From contig NZ_CP017074.1 in the NCBI RefSeq assembly GCF_001717465.1, positions 553,162 through 617,161 of the forward strand: a stretch of DNA of 64,000 nucleotides, in the 5' to 3' direction. Both the position numbers and the translations under genes were made by a program. Within the stretch, counting starts at the first letter, position 1, and the number at the start of each line of letters is the position of its first letter. The notes beneath the pieces were generated by a model. That model made no database searches and was not told the origin of the DNA. It was given only the letters and a program-made list of their open reading frames with translations. The stretch is from Luteimonas sp. JM171. GTDB lineage: Bacteria; Pseudomonadota; Gammaproteobacteria; Xanthomonadales; Xanthomonadaceae. This document shows, piece after piece, positions 55,406-64,000 of the stretch.

Positions 55406-56001
55406 AACTGACGACGACCAAAGTGATCGTGGTGGCAGTCGCCGCCGGGCTGCTGGGCGTGGTGGCCAGCATGCTGATGACCGGCCCCGGCCCGCTGCTC
55501 CGCACCGAGCCCGGGCAGCGGCTTGCCCAGCAGATGCTGCAGGCCAACGCGCCGCCCGCGCCGGAAGGCGTGGAGGTGGCCGAGCGCGGCGGGCCGGTGC
55601 CGCAGTTCGAAGTCGCCAGGCTCGACGGCGGCCAGTGGACCCTGCCCGAAGACTTCGCCGGCCAGCCGGTGCTGATCAACATCTGGGCCAGCTGGTGCCC
55701 GCCGTGCATCGAGGAAATGCCGGAGCTCGACCGTTTTGCCCGGGCCCAGGGCGCGGATGGGATCCAGGTCCTCGGCATCGCCCTGGACGAACCGGAGGCG
55801 GTACGCGAATTCCTGCAGAAAGTGCCGGTGGGGTATCCGCAGGGGATCGATGCACCGGGCCGCGCCGACGCCGGCGTGCGCCTGGGCAATCCGCGCGGGG
55901 TCCTGCCCTACTCCGTGCTCGTGTCCGCGGACGGGGTGGTGCTGAAGCAGCGCATCGGTCCGTTCGAGCACGGCGAGATCGACGGCTGGGCGCGCCACTG
56001 A
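55402..56001 (+). CDS. Membrane-anchored thioredoxin-like protein (TlpA/ResA type)
   Basis: The 199-residue protein has an N-terminal membrane anchor (KVIVVAVAAGLLGVVASML), a short linker and a redoxin domain with the active site WASWCPPC. It then has LGIALDEPEAVREFLQKV and the cis-proline loop GVLPYSVLVSADG. It is expected to act as a periplasmic reductant, for example in cytochrome c maturation or repair of protein thiols. It overlaps dsbD by 4 bp, so it is probably reduced by DsbD; that pairing is inferred from context. The presence of two DsbD alpha domains next to a dedicated thioredoxin-like partner is suggestive. Confidence 0.9.
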   Translation: MKLTTTKVIVVAVAAGLLGVVASMLMTGPGPLLRTEPGQRLAQQMLQANAPPAPEGVEVAERGGPVPQFEVARLDGGQWTLPEDFAGQPVLINIWASWCPPCIEEMPELDRFARAQGADGIQVLGIALDEPEAVREFLQKVPVGYPQGIDAPGRADAGVRLGNPRGVLPYSVLVSADGVVLKQRIGPFEHGEIDGWARH

Positions 56002-56113
56002 GCGCGCCGCCGGCGAAACTCAAACAACCGCTTAAAATCCGTGAATATCGGCGAACTGGACAGCAATATCCGCTTTGCCCCAGACTGCGCGACTGATTTT
56101 TGATGCGGTCCCC

Positions 56114-56563
56114 ATGGCAAGACTCCTGCTCCTGCACGGCCCCAACCTCAACCTGCTCGGCGAGCGCGAGCCGGAGGTCTACGGGCGCATGACGCTGGCG
56201 CAGATCGACGCCAGCCTGCAGCAGCGGGCGGCCGCGGCCGGTCACGCGCTGGAGAGCTTCCAGGCCAACGCCGAGCACGCGCTGGTCAAGCGCGTCCAGG
56301 CGGCGGCGCGGGACGGCACCGATTTCATCCTCATCAATCCGGCTGCTTTTACCCATACTTCGGTGGCGATCCGCGATGCCCTGGCAGCGGTGGCGATCCC
56401 CTTCATCGAGGTGCACCTGTCCAACCCGCACGCGCGCGAGCCGTTCCGCCGCAACAGCTACTTCAGCGACCTGGCGGTGGGCGTGGTGTGCGGCTTCGGG
56501 CCGGCCAGCTACGAGCTGGCGCTCACCGCGGCGCTCGACCGGCTGGGCGCCACCGGCGCCTGA
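56114..56563 (+). CDS. aroQ: 3-dehydroquinate dehydratase, type II
   Basis: AroQ converts 3-dehydroquinate to 3-dehydroshikimate in the shikimate pathway. The 149-residue protein has the standard blocks: [20 protein letters not shown] (with the reactive Tyr and Arg), [19 protein letters not shown] and [16 protein letters not shown]. It forms dodecamers in characterised species. ATG 56114 gives the usual N-terminus although its ribosome site is weak; the frame opens earlier at a TTG. It lies 41 bp before accB, the aroQ-accB-accC order seen in many gammaproteobacteria. Confidence 0.96.
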   Translation: MARLLLLHGPNLNLLGEREPEVYGRMTLAQIDASLQQRAAAAGHALESFQANAEHALVKRVQAAARDGTDFILINPAAFTHTSVAIRDALAAVAIPFIEVHLSNPHAREPFRRNSYFSDLAVGVVCGFGPASYELALTAALDRLGATGA

Positions 56564-56604
56564 AACCCTTCCTTCCCTTTCAACGAACACAGCACGAGGC
56601 CACC

Positions 56605-57108
56605 ATGGACCTTCGCAAGATCAAGAAGCTCATCGACCTGCTCGAGGAGTCCAACCTTTCCGAAATCGAGATCCGGGAAGGCGAGGAGTCCGTCCGGCTC
56701 TCGCGTACGCCAGCGCCCACCACCGTGCACATGCAGGCGCCCGCCGCGGTGGCCCCGCAGCGCGGCGAGCAGGTCATGCCGATGCAGTCTCCGGTGCAGG
56801 CAGCCACCGGCGGGCGCGCGCAGCCGCCGGCGGCCGAGCAGGCCGGTGACGCCGGCGCGTCCGAGCTGCCCCCCGGGCACGTGGTGGCCTCGCCCATGGT
56901 CGGCACCTATTACTCCTCGCCGGCGCCAGACAAGCCGCCGTTCGTCACCGTCGGCCAGACCGTGGCCGTGGGCGACACCCTGGGCATCGTCGAGGCCATG
57001 AAGATGTTCAACCCCATCGAGGCCGACCAGGCGGGCACCGTGGTCGCGATCCTGTGCGAGAACGGGCAGCCGGTTGAATTCGACCAGCCGCTGTTCGTGA
57101 TCGGCTGA
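56605..57108 (+). CDS. accB: Acetyl-CoA carboxylase biotin carboxyl carrier protein
   Basis: BCCP carries carboxylated biotin between the two halves of acetyl-CoA carboxylase, the first step of fatty-acid synthesis. The 167-residue protein starts [20 protein letters not shown]. It has an Ala/Pro/Gln-rich flexible linker (residues about 38-85) and a C-terminal biotinyl domain with [19 protein letters not shown] and the biotinylated lysine in [16 protein letters not shown] lies about 7 nt before the ATG. It is followed 9 bp later by accC. Confidence 0.97.
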   Translation: MDLRKIKKLIDLLEESNLSEIEIREGEESVRLSRTPAPTTVHMQAPAAVAPQRGEQVMPMQSPVQAATGGRAQPPAAEQAGDAGASELPPGHVVASPMVGTYYSSPAPDKPPFVTVGQTVAVGDTLGIVEAMKMFNPIEADQAGTVVAILCENGQPVEFDQPLFVIG

Positions 57109-57117
57109 GGCCAGGCG

Positions 57118-58485
57118 ATGCTGGATAAAGTCGTCATCGCCAACCGCGGCGAAATCGCGCTGCGCATCCTGCGCGCGTGCCACGCCCTGGGCATCCGCAC
57201 CGTCGCCGTGCACTCCACGGTGGACCGCAACCTCAAGCACGTGGCCATGGCCGACGAGTCGGTGTGCATCGGCCCGGCACCCTCCAACCGCAGCTACCTG
57301 GACATGCCGGCGATCATCGCCGCGGCCGAGGTCACCGATGCCCAGGCCATCCACCCGGGCTACGGGTTCCTGGCCGAAAGCGCCGACTTCGCCGAGCGCG
57401 TGGAGCAGTCCGGCTTCATCTTCATCGGCCCCAAGGCCGACACCATCCGCCTGATGGGGGACAAGGTGGAGGCGATCCGCGCCATGAAGGAGGCCGGCGT
57501 GCCCTGCGTGCCCGGCTCCGACGGTCCACTGGGCGACGACGCCGCGACCAACGCCAAGCTGGCGCGGGAGATCGGCTACCCGGTGATCGTCAAGGCCGCC
57601 GGCGGCGGCGGCGGGCGCGGCATGCGCGTGGTCCACACCGAGGCGGCGCTGGCCAACGCCATCGCCACCACCCGGCAGGAGGCCAAGGCGGCCTTCGGCA
57701 ACGACATGCTGTACATGGAGAAGTTCCTGGAGAACCCGCGGCACATCGAGATCCAGGTGCTCGCCGACGGCCAGGGCAATGCAATCCACCTGGGCGAGCG
57801 CGACTGCTCGATGCAGCGCCGCCACCAGAAGGTGGTGGAGGAAGCCCCGGCCCCGGGCATCAGCGACGAGCAGCGCGCGGAGATCGGCCGGGTGTGCACC
57901 GAGGCCTGCATCCGCATCGGCTACCGCGGCGCCGGCACCTTCGAGTTCCTGTACGAGGACGGGCGGTTCTACTTCATCGAGATGAACACCCGCATCCAGG
58001 TCGAGCACCCGGTCACCGAGATGGTCACCGGCATCGACCTGATCCGCGAGCAGCTCTCCATCGCCGCCGGCCGGCCGCTGTCGATCCGCCAGGAGGACGT
58101 GGTGCTGCGCGGGCATGCGATCGAGTGCCGCATCAACGCCGAGGACCCGGAGAGCTTCATGCCCTCACCCGGGCTGGTGCAGCACTTCCACGCCCCGGGC
58201 GGGCCGGGCGTGCGGGTGGACACGCACGTGTATGCGGGCTACCAGGTGCCACCCAACTACGACTCGATGATCGGCAAGCTGATCGTGCATGGCGCGGACC
58301 GCGAGCAGGCCATCTGCCGCATGCGGGTGGCGCTGAGCGAGATGGTGATCGACGGCATCAAGACCAACATCCCACTGCAGCAGCGCATCATGCGCGACGT
58401 CGGCTTCCAGCAGGGCGGGCAGAACATCCATTACCTGGAGAAGCGCCTGGCCGAGCGCCGCGACAAGTCGCTGTCGATCAGCTGA
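57118..58485 (+). CDS. accC: Acetyl-CoA carboxylase biotin carboxylase subunit
   Basis: This enzyme carboxylates the biotin of AccB using ATP and bicarbonate. The 455-residue protein shows the whole biotin carboxylase fold: [37 protein letters not shown], the glycine loop [34 protein letters not shown] and [20 protein letters not shown]. Length is normal. It is the last gene of the aroQ-accB-accC group; the next gene is on the opposite strand with its stop 8 bp away. Confidence 0.97.
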   Translation: MLDKVVIANRGEIALRILRACHALGIRTVAVHSTVDRNLKHVAMADESVCIGPAPSNRSYLDMPAIIAAAEVTDAQAIHPGYGFLAESADFAERVEQSGFIFIGPKADTIRLMGDKVEAIRAMKEAGVPCVPGSDGPLGDDAATNAKLAREIGYPVIVKAAGGGGGRGMRVVHTEAALANAIATTRQEAKAAFGNDMLYMEKFLENPRHIEIQVLADGQGNAIHLGERDCSMQRRHQKVVEEAPAPGISDEQRAEIGRVCTEACIRIGYRGAGTFEFLYEDGRFYFIEMNTRIQVEHPVTEMVTGIDLIREQLSIAAGRPLSIRQEDVVLRGHAIECRINAEDPESFMPSPGLVQHFHAPGGPGVRVDTHVYAGYQVPPNYDSMIGKLIVHGADREQAICRMRVALSEMVIDGIKTNIPLQQRIMRDVGFQQGGQNIHYLEKRLAERRDKSLSIS

Positions 58486-58492
58486 GGCCGGC

Positions 58493-58921
58493 TCAGTCGC
58501 GGCGGGCCCGGCCTTCGCCGGCCACCGGCACCAGCTCCAGCTCGCCCGAGGGCGTCATGGCGTCCGGCGCACCCATCTGGGTGCCCGGGAGCAGGCGCAC
58601 GCCGGCCGGGGAGGACTGGCTGACCACGGTGACGTACTCGCTGGAGCCGTCGGGCCAGATCACCTGGAAGGTGCTGCCCGGCGGCAGGCTGGAGAACGGC
58701 GCCCCGCTCTGGGCGCGGTAGACGGCGGCCAGCTGCGCCGCGCCGCCGATGCGCGCCTCGGGCGGGGACTCCACCGTGGTCACCGTGACCTGCGACAGCT
58801 CGCCATGGTCGGCGCCCACCAGGGCGTGGATCATCACCCCCGCGGCGGTGACCGAATAGGTCGCGAACAGCAGGGCCCAGAACCAGAACCTGAGCCTGGG
58901 CAGGAATTTTTTCCCGGTCAT
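58493..58921 (-). CDS. Putative membrane-anchored periplasmic protein of unknown function
   Basis: The 142-residue protein has a basic start ([13 protein letters not shown]) and one membrane helix (FWALLFATYSVTAAGVMIHAL), leaving a periplasmic part of about 105 residues with GSTFQVIWPDGSSEYVTVVS. I do not recognise a family. It overlaps the preceding gene by 4 bp on the same strand, so the two form a pair. They are convergent with accC and divergent from prmA. Codon use is in line with neighbours. Confidence 0.7.
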   Translation of the reverse strand: MTGKKFLPRLRFWFWALLFATYSVTAAGVMIHALVGADHGELSQVTVTTVESPPEARIGGAAQLAAVYRAQSGAPFSSLPPGSTFQVIWPDGSSEYVTVVSQSSPAGVRLLPGTQMGAPDAMTPSGELELVPVAGEGRARRD

Positions 58922-59895
58922 CGCAGTACTCCCTCGCCCAACAGCGAGTCAGACAGTTGTTTGATCGTTTCCGCCCCGCCCTGCGGCGGGTCCGCGGCGT
59001 GCAGGGCCGCTTCGAAATCCTGATTCGCCCCCGGCGGACACACCCCGCCGTGCGCGCACCAGGCGGTCATCAGCGCGCCCTGCGCGCTGCAATCCATGCC
59101 CAGGCGGCAAGCGGCCAGCTGCCAGGCCAGCTCGGCCTGGCGGGTACCGGCCACCTGACCGGCATGGGCCGGGTCGCCGCTGGCGGCCAAACCCATGGCC
59201 GGGGCCAGCGCGGAGAACGCTTCCGCGTCGGCTGACGCGCGCACGCGTTCGACCAGCGCGCTGCGATAGCCGGCGTCGTCCTCGAGCGGTTCACCCATGG
59301 CCAGCAGCGAGGCCTCGGCGGCCAGGCTGCCGGCTTCGGCCGCCTCCAGCCGCTTGACGATCACCAGGCCCGCGCCCAGTCCGTCCGCGGGGACGAACTG
59401 GCGGCAGCGGCCCGCCACGCGTTCGCGCGCGGCGACCATGGATGCAGACCCGGCCAGCCCCATCCGCGCCAGGGCCTCCGTGTCACGCGCGTAGCCCGCG
59501 GGATCAGCCGCGTGCGCGGCGCAATAGTCGTACACCCGGCTGACGAACCAGGCGGCCTCGGCGTCCCCGGCATGGGCGGCCGGCAGCAGGCGCTGCAGGT
59601 AGGCGTGGAGGTCATCGGCCCGCTCAAAGCCTTCGGCGAGGCTGGGCAGCCGGTCGCCCGCGTCCGCAGGGCGGAGGGATGTGGACTGCCAGGGCCTGGC
59701 TGCGCCCGCGCGCGTTGCACCGGGCTGCCGTGCACTCACCGCCAACGGGCTCCCGGCAACGTCGCGCTGTTCCTCCTGCTCCGGGGATCGCGCTTCCTCC
59801 ACGGCGCCACCGCCGCGCATGCCTGCCAGCAGCGCGAGCACCAGCGCCGCAAGCAGCGCCAGCATCCACATTGGTCTGGAAAGCGCCCTGTCCAT
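58918..59895 (-). CDS. Putative membrane-anchored protein with helical periplasmic domain
   Basis: The 325-residue protein starts [20 protein letters not shown], a single N-terminal membrane helix. An Ala/Arg/Pro-rich linker follows, then from about residue 85 an alanine-rich helical region ([30 protein letters not shown]) reminiscent of Sel1/TPR-like repeats. Several cysteines (near DYCAAH, CRLGMDC and [10 protein letters not shown]) might form disulfides. No family is recognised. ATG 59895 was chosen for the anchor; the frame is open further upstream. It pairs with the following small membrane protein and is divergent from prmA. Confidence 0.65.
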   Translation of the reverse strand: MDRALSRPMWMLALLAALVLALLAGMRGGGAVEEARSPEQEEQRDVAGSPLAVSARQPGATRAGAARPWQSTSLRPADAGDRLPSLAEGFERADDLHAYLQRLLPAAHAGDAEAAWFVSRVYDYCAAHAADPAGYARDTEALARMGLAGSASMVAARERVAGRCRQFVPADGLGAGLVIVKRLEAAEAGSLAAEASLLAMGEPLEDDAGYRSALVERVRASADAEAFSALAPAMGLAASGDPAHAGQVAGTRQAELAWQLAACRLGMDCSAQGALMTAWCAHGGVCPPGANQDFEAALHAADPPQGGAETIKQLSDSLLGEGVLR

Positions 59896-60019
59896 CCCGA
59901 TCGCCGCCGCGCGGCCGGTTGCCCACCTTGAGAGACCGGATGGTAAAGCAAAGCCGTCGCGCCCTTTACCGCGCCAGCCCGGCGCCGCAACATGCCTGTC
60001 CCCGAGATGGATGAGATCC

Positions 60020-60943
60020 ATGCCGTATCTGGAACTGTCGCTGCGCTGCAGCGAGGCCGACCAGCCGCGCTACGAGCGGGCCCTGGATGACGTGGGTGCC
60101 CTGGCGGTGACCCTGCTGGACGCCGATGCCGATACCGGCAACGAACACGCGATCCTGGAGCCGGGCGTGGGCGAGACGCCGCTGTGGCGCAGCGTGGTGC
60201 TGAGCGCGCTGTTTCCGCACGACGCAGACGGGCTGATGCTGCTGGCGGCGCTGGATGCGTTCGACCCCGGGCTGGACTGGTCGCGCGTGAGATTTCGCAG
60301 CGTGGAGGACGAGGACTGGGAGCGCGCCTGGATGGATGACTACGCGCCTCTGCAGTTCGGCCGCCGCACCTGGATCGTGCCCTGGAACCAGGAGCTGCCG
60401 GAGGCGGCCCAGGGGGACGACGCCGCGGTGATCCGGCTTGATCCGGGGCTGGCGTTCGGGTCCGGCACCCACCCCACCACATCGCTGTGCCTGCAGTGGC
60501 TGGACGGCCTCGCCGATGCCGGTGCGCTGGACGGACGGCGGGTGCTGGACTACGGCTGCGGCAGCGGCATCCTCGCCCTGGCCGCGCTGCGGCTGGGCGC
60601 CGCCCATGCCACCGGGGTGGACAACGATCCGCAGGCGCTGGCGGCCAGCCGCGACAATGCCCAGCGCAACGGCCTGGCCGGTTCACTGAGCGTCTGCGCC
60701 CCGCATGAAGCACCGGCAGACACCTGGCCGGTGGTGGTGGCCAACATCCTGGCTTCGGCGCTGGACGAGCTGGCCGACAGCCTGGCGGCGCGCACCGCGC
60801 CCGGCGGGCGCATCGCGCTGTCGGGCATCCTGCACGGCCAGGAAGCGGCGCTTGTCGAGCGCTACGGCCGCTGGTTCGAAGGGCTGGCAATTGCCCGGGA
60901 AGGTGACTGGGTGCGCATCGACGGCGTGCGCCGTCGTGATTGA
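60020..60943 (+). CDS. prmA: Ribosomal protein L11 methyltransferase
   Basis: PrmA trimethylates ribosomal protein L11 using S-adenosylmethionine. The 307-residue protein has the N-terminal L11-recognition domain starting [20 protein letters not shown], the linker block [20 protein letters not shown] and the methyltransferase domain with [20 protein letters not shown] and [11 protein letters not shown]. The gene is followed 9 bp later by a zinc ribbon protein and then fis, the same order as in other Xanthomonadaceae and similar to prmA-dusB-fis in enterobacteria. The upstream open frame is ignored because the family N-terminus fits ATG 60020. Confidence 0.95.
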   Translation: MPYLELSLRCSEADQPRYERALDDVGALAVTLLDADADTGNEHAILEPGVGETPLWRSVVLSALFPHDADGLMLLAALDAFDPGLDWSRVRFRSVEDEDWERAWMDDYAPLQFGRRTWIVPWNQELPEAAQGDDAAVIRLDPGLAFGSGTHPTTSLCLQWLDGLADAGALDGRRVLDYGCGSGILALAALRLGAAHATGVDNDPQALAASRDNAQRNGLAGSLSVCAPHEAPADTWPVVVANILASALDELADSLAARTAPGGRIALSGILHGQEAALVERYGRWFEGLAIAREGDWVRIDGVRRRD

Positions 60944-60952
60944 ATAGGCGCC

Positions 60953-61825
60953 ATGTTCATCAATTGCCCGAGCTGCAGCGCATTGGTGGCCACCAACCTG
61001 GCGACCGGGCTGCCGCCCGAACGCTGCGCGCAGTGCGGGTTCGGGCCGCTGGCGCCCGACGCCAGCGCCGTCCCGGCCTTCCCCCCGTCACCGCTGGCCC
61101 CGACGCCGGAACCCGCGCCGCTGCAGGCGCAGGCGGCCCCGGTCTTCATCCCGCTCACCCCGTCCGGGCCGCGGCGCGATGACGTCGCCGAACCGGCGCC
61201 CGAAGCCGATGACGTTGACCCGGATGCCGCGCACGCACCGCCCGGGCCCGCCGAACGGCCGGCGCCGGATCAGGCGCAGCACGCCACCGGCGATGCCCCC
61301 ACGGCATCCGCGCGCCCCGCCCCGCGCTTCCTGGCCCGTCGCAGCGGCATGGCCGCCGGGGGACTGGACCGTCGCGAAGTCGCCCTGGCTGCCGGCCTGG
61401 CGGTGTTGCTGGTGGTCCAGCTGCTGCTTGCCGACCGCGAGCGGCTGGCGGGCATCGCCGCCTGGCGCCCGGTAGTCGCCGCGCTCTGCACGCCGCTGCC
61501 GTGCAGCGTGCCGCCGTGGCGCGAGCCTTCCGCCATCGGCGTCGCCCAGCGCGACGTGCGCCCGGTGCCGGGGCGCCCCGGCGTGCTGCAGGTGAGCGCC
61601 ACCATCCGCAACGAAGCCCGCTGGGCACAGGCCTGGCCGCGCCTGGTGCTCACGCTCTCGGACCTGGATGGCCGCGCCCTGGGCATGCGCGCGTTCGAGC
61701 CCGCGGAGTACCTGGCGGCGCCGCCAACGGACATCACCATCGCCAGCGGCCAGGAGGCCGCGATCCGCATGGAGATCGTTGAACCCTCGCCGCGCGCGGT
61801 GGCTTTCAACTTCGATTTCCGCTGA
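60953..61825 (+). CDS. Zinc ribbon/DUF3426 membrane protein
   Basis: The 290-residue protein starts with an MJ0042-type zinc ribbon (FINCPSCSALVAT...ERCAQCGFG), passes through a Pro/Ala-rich low-complexity linker and has one membrane helix (EVALAAGLAVLLVVQLLLA, about residues 142-160). It ends in a DUF3426 periplasmic domain (VLQVSATIRNEARWAQAWPRLVLTL). Proteins of this layout occur next to prmA and fis but have no known function; the cysteine pairs suggest metal binding or redox sensing in the cytoplasm. It starts 9 bp after prmA, so both are co-transcribed. Confidence 0.88.
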   Translation: MFINCPSCSALVATNLATGLPPERCAQCGFGPLAPDASAVPAFPPSPLAPTPEPAPLQAQAAPVFIPLTPSGPRRDDVAEPAPEADDVDPDAAHAPPGPAERPAPDQAQHATGDAPTASARPAPRFLARRSGMAAGGLDRREVALAAGLAVLLVVQLLLADRERLAGIAAWRPVVAALCTPLPCSVPPWREPSAIGVAQRDVRPVPGRPGVLQVSATIRNEARWAQAWPRLVLTLSDLDGRALGMRAFEPAEYLAAPPTDITIASGQEAAIRMEIVEPSPRAVAFNFDFR

Positions 61826-61853
61826 TTTTGCGCGCGCCCTGGCGCGTCGCACA

Positions 61854-61883
61854 TTGGCACCCGCGGGCCCGGCGCGATAGACT
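61854..61883 (+). promoter_or_regulatory. Promoter of fis-purH
   Basis: TTGGCA (61854-61859) and TAGACT (61878-61883) are separated by 18 bp. The stretch after the -10 is a C/T-rich run (CGCTTCCCCC), which could make start-site choice sensitive to CTP and growth rate, as known for fis in E. coli; the latter is inference. Confidence 0.6.
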
Positions 61884-61973
61884 CGCTTCCCCCTTCCGCC
61901 GCACTCCCGGCCGCGTTCCCGCGACCGCACACGCTGGCGGTCGGGCGCAGCAACGCACCACGGGGAAGAATCC

Positions 61974-62246
61974 TTGAACGCCACCGAACGCACCGAAGCC
62001 GCCCCCCGCCCCGGTTCGCGGACGCCTCTTCGCGAACACGTGGCCAGGTCGGTCCGGCGCTACCTCGGCGACCTCAACGGCAGCGGTACCGACGAGCTTT
62101 ACCAGATCGCCCTGCGCGAGCTGGAGATCCCGCTGTTCGTGGAAGTCCTCAACCACTGCGATGGCAACCAGAGCCGCGCCGCCGCCATGCTCGGCATCCA
62201 CCGCGCCACCCTGCGCAGGAAGCTGCGCGACTACGGCCTGAGCTGA
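61974..62246 (+). CDS. fis: Fis family DNA-binding protein
   Basis: Fis is a small nucleoid protein that bends DNA and boosts rRNA and growth-related promoters. The 90-residue protein has the two N-terminal helices ([16 protein letters not shown]...[15 protein letters not shown]) and the C-terminal helix-turn-helix with [20 protein letters not shown]. The start is TTG at 61974, preceded by GGGGAAG. It lies 5 bp before purH, so the two are co-transcribed from the promoter at 61854. Confidence 0.94.
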   Translation: MNATERTEAAPRPGSRTPLREHVARSVRRYLGDLNGSGTDELYQIALRELEIPLFVEVLNHCDGNQSRAAAMLGIHRATLRRKLRDYGLS

Positions 62247-62251
62247 ATCCC

Positions 62252-63841
62252 ATGACCGCCGATCGACTGCCCGTGCGCCGGGCGCTGCTGTCCGTTTCCG
62301 ACAAGACCGGGCTGGTTGAACTGGCCCGCGCCCTGGCGGCCCGCAACATCGAGCTGCTCTCCACCGGCGGCACCGCCAAGGCGATCCGCGACGCCGGCCT
62401 GGCTGTGCGCGACGTGTCCGAAGTGACCGGCTTCCCCGATTTCATGGACGGCAGGGTCAAGACCCTGCACCCGAAGGTGCACGGCGGGCTGCTCGGCCGG
62501 CGCGGGGTGGACGACGCGGTGATGGCCGAACAGGGCATCGAGGCGATCGACCTGCTGGTGCTCAACCTGTACCCGTTCGAGAAGGTCTCGGCCGATCCGG
62601 CGGCGAAGTTCGCCGACATCATCGAGAACATCGACATCGGCGGCCCCGCGATGCTGCGCGCGGCGGCCAAGAACTTCGCCTTCGTGGCCGTGGCCACCGA
62701 TCCATCCCAGTACCAGGGCCTGCTGGCCGAACTGGACGCAAACGACGGCACGCTGTCTGCGCAGACGCGCTACGCGCTGGCGGTGGAAGCGTTCAACCGC
62801 GTGGCGCAGTACGACGCGCGCATCAGCGACGTGCTCTCGTCGATCCAGGCGCCCTCCGACGACGGCGCGGCCGCGCGCAGCGCATTCGCCGGCCAGGCCA
62901 ACGGCAACTTCATCAAGGTCATGGACCTGCGCTACGGCGAGAACCCGCACCAGCAGGCCGCCTTCTACCGCGACCTGCAGCCGGCCCCGGGCTCGCTGGC
63001 GACCTTCGAACAGCTGCAGGGCAAGGCGCTGAGCTACAACAACATCGCCGACGCCGACGCCGCGTGGGAATGCGTGCGCCAGTTCGACGCCCCCGCCTGC
63101 GTGATCGTCAAGCACGCCAACCCCTGCGGGGTGGCGGTGGGCAGCGGCTGCGGCGAGGCGTATGCGCGCGCGTTCGATACCGATCCCACCAGCGCGTTTG
63201 GCGGCATCATCGCCTTCAACCGCACCCTGGATGCGGCCACGGCGAAGGCCATCCTCGACCGCCAGTTCGTCGAGGTGCTGCTGGCGCCCGACTACGAGGA
63301 CGGCGCGCTGGCCTATGCGGCGAAGAAGGCCAACGTGCGCCTGCTGCGCATTCCCGCCGCACCGCCCGCGCCCGGCTTCATCGACGTGAAGCGGGTTGGC
63401 TCGGGCCTGCTGATGCAGACCGCCGACGACCGCGTGGTGACCCGCGACGAGCTGCAGGTGGTGACCAGGCTGGCTCCGACCGAAGCCCAGGTGGACGACC
63501 TGCTGTTTGCGTGGAAGGTGGCCAAGTTCGTCAAGTCCAACGCCATCGTCTATGCGCGGGACCAGCGCACCATCGGCGTGGGCGCCGGGCAGATGAGCCG
63601 GGTGTACTCGGCCCGCATCGCCGGCATCAAGGCGGTTGACGCCGGGCTCGAAGTGGGAGGCTCGGTGATGGCCAGCGATGCGTTCTTCCCGTTCCGCGAC
63701 GGCATCGACGCGGCGGCGGAAGCCGGGATCAAGGCCGTGATCCAGCCCGGCGGCTCCATGCGCGACGCCGAGGTGATCGCCGCGGCCGACGAGCACGGCA
63801 TCGCCATGGTGTTCACCGGCGTGCGCCACTTCCGGCACTGA
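62252..63841 (+). CDS. purH: Bifunctional AICAR formyltransferase / IMP cyclohydrolase
   Basis: PurH performs the last two steps of purine synthesis, forming IMP. The 529-residue protein has the N-terminal cyclohydrolase ([36 protein letters not shown]) and the C-terminal formyltransferase ([19 protein letters not shown], the catalytic [12 protein letters not shown], ending [10 protein letters not shown]). All landmark residues seen are intact and length is normal. It follows fis by 5 bp and is followed by purD, the usual purH-purD neighbourhood. Confidence 0.97.
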   Translation: MTADRLPVRRALLSVSDKTGLVELARALAARNIELLSTGGTAKAIRDAGLAVRDVSEVTGFPDFMDGRVKTLHPKVHGGLLGRRGVDDAVMAEQGIEAIDLLVLNLYPFEKVSADPAAKFADIIENIDIGGPAMLRAAAKNFAFVAVATDPSQYQGLLAELDANDGTLSAQTRYALAVEAFNRVAQYDARISDVLSSIQAPSDDGAAARSAFAGQANGNFIKVMDLRYGENPHQQAAFYRDLQPAPGSLATFEQLQGKALSYNNIADADAAWECVRQFDAPACVIVKHANPCGVAVGSGCGEAYARAFDTDPTSAFGGIIAFNRTLDAATAKAILDRQFVEVLLAPDYEDGALAYAAKKANVRLLRIPAAPPAPGFIDVKRVGSGLLMQTADDRVVTRDELQVVTRLAPTEAQVDDLLFAWKVAKFVKSNAIVYARDQRTIGVGAGQMSRVYSARIAGIKAVDAGLEVGGSVMASDAFFPFRDGIDAAAEAGIKAVIQPGGSMRDAEVIAAADEHGIAMVFTGVRHFRH

Positions 63842-63849
63842 GCCGGCGA

Positions 63850-64000
<151 letters not shown>

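Overview
The window is about 64 kb of GC-rich (roughly 68-70%) gammaproteobacterial chromosome. Gene content and order fit the Xanthomonadaceae/Lysobacteraceae (Lysobacter, Luteimonas or Stenotrophomonas relatives). Supporting points are a class II ribonucleotide reductase split into NrdJa and NrdJb, the order groES-groEL / lrp-dadA-alr / cutA-dsbD / aroQ-accB-accC / prmA-zinc ribbon protein-fis-purH-purD, a PagL-like lipid A deacylase, and typical short leaders with TAGAAT-like -10 boxes. This placement is inferred from gene content, not from a database search. The window opens inside copA and closes inside purD. I saw no rRNA, tRNA, CRISPR array, prophage or insertion sequence.

Layout. 1-4.7 kb: copper efflux ATPase copA and its regulator cueR, then two exported proteins of unknown role. 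4.8-8.7 kb (minus strand): nrdJb, a lysine/alanine-rich histone-like gene and nrdJa, preceded by a promoter and an NrdR-box candidate. 8.7-9.2 kb: a mostly empty gap. 9.2-19.6 kb: a DegP-type protease, a three-gene DUF883/YqjE membrane cluster, an AI-2E family transporter, a HAD phosphatase, an M17 aminopeptidase, a lipoprotein hydrolase, pirin, YceI, RutE-like nitroreductase and an ELM1-family protein. 19.6-28.6 kb (minus strand): an orphan LysM protein, a lipoprotein amidohydrolase, glnE, a PYROXD2-like FAD oxidoreductase and a diverged MurG-like glycosyltransferase. 28.9-36.4 kb: mdtABC-type RND efflux operon. 36.4-44.4 kb: an ECF sigma factor overlapping a Ser/Thr kinase gene, two lipoproteins, one secreted protein and a trimeric autotransporter adhesin. 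44.5-48.6 kb (minus strand): an amidohydrolase and the groESL operon with a CIRCE operator. 49-64 kb: D-/L-alanine metabolism (lrp, dadA, alr), pagL-like, cutA, dsbD, a TlpA-like thioredoxin, aroQ-accB-accC, two unknown membrane proteins, prmA, a zinc ribbon protein, fis, purH and the start of purD.

The strongest candidate for an undescribed system is the 36.4-44.4 kb block. The sigma factor lacks the usual acidic residues of region 2.2 and carries a threonine there, like sigma factors switched on by phosphorylation. Its gene overlaps that of a membrane-anchored TPR kinase. Two downstream surface/secreted genes, at 39738 and 42303, share an almost identical upstream motif (GATCTCG, then TTGGGGGGT, exactly 8 nt, then GAAACC) that I see nowhere else in the window. 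The simplest reading is a kinase-sigma switch driving an exported adhesin module.

Other points of note are a pair of REP-like 106-108 bp hairpin elements with compensatory changes flanking groESL, a 4 x 40 bp tandem repeat beside one of them, a DsbD with two N-terminal redox domains that both keep their cysteine pair, and the histone-like gene lying between the two halves of the split ribonucleotide reductase.
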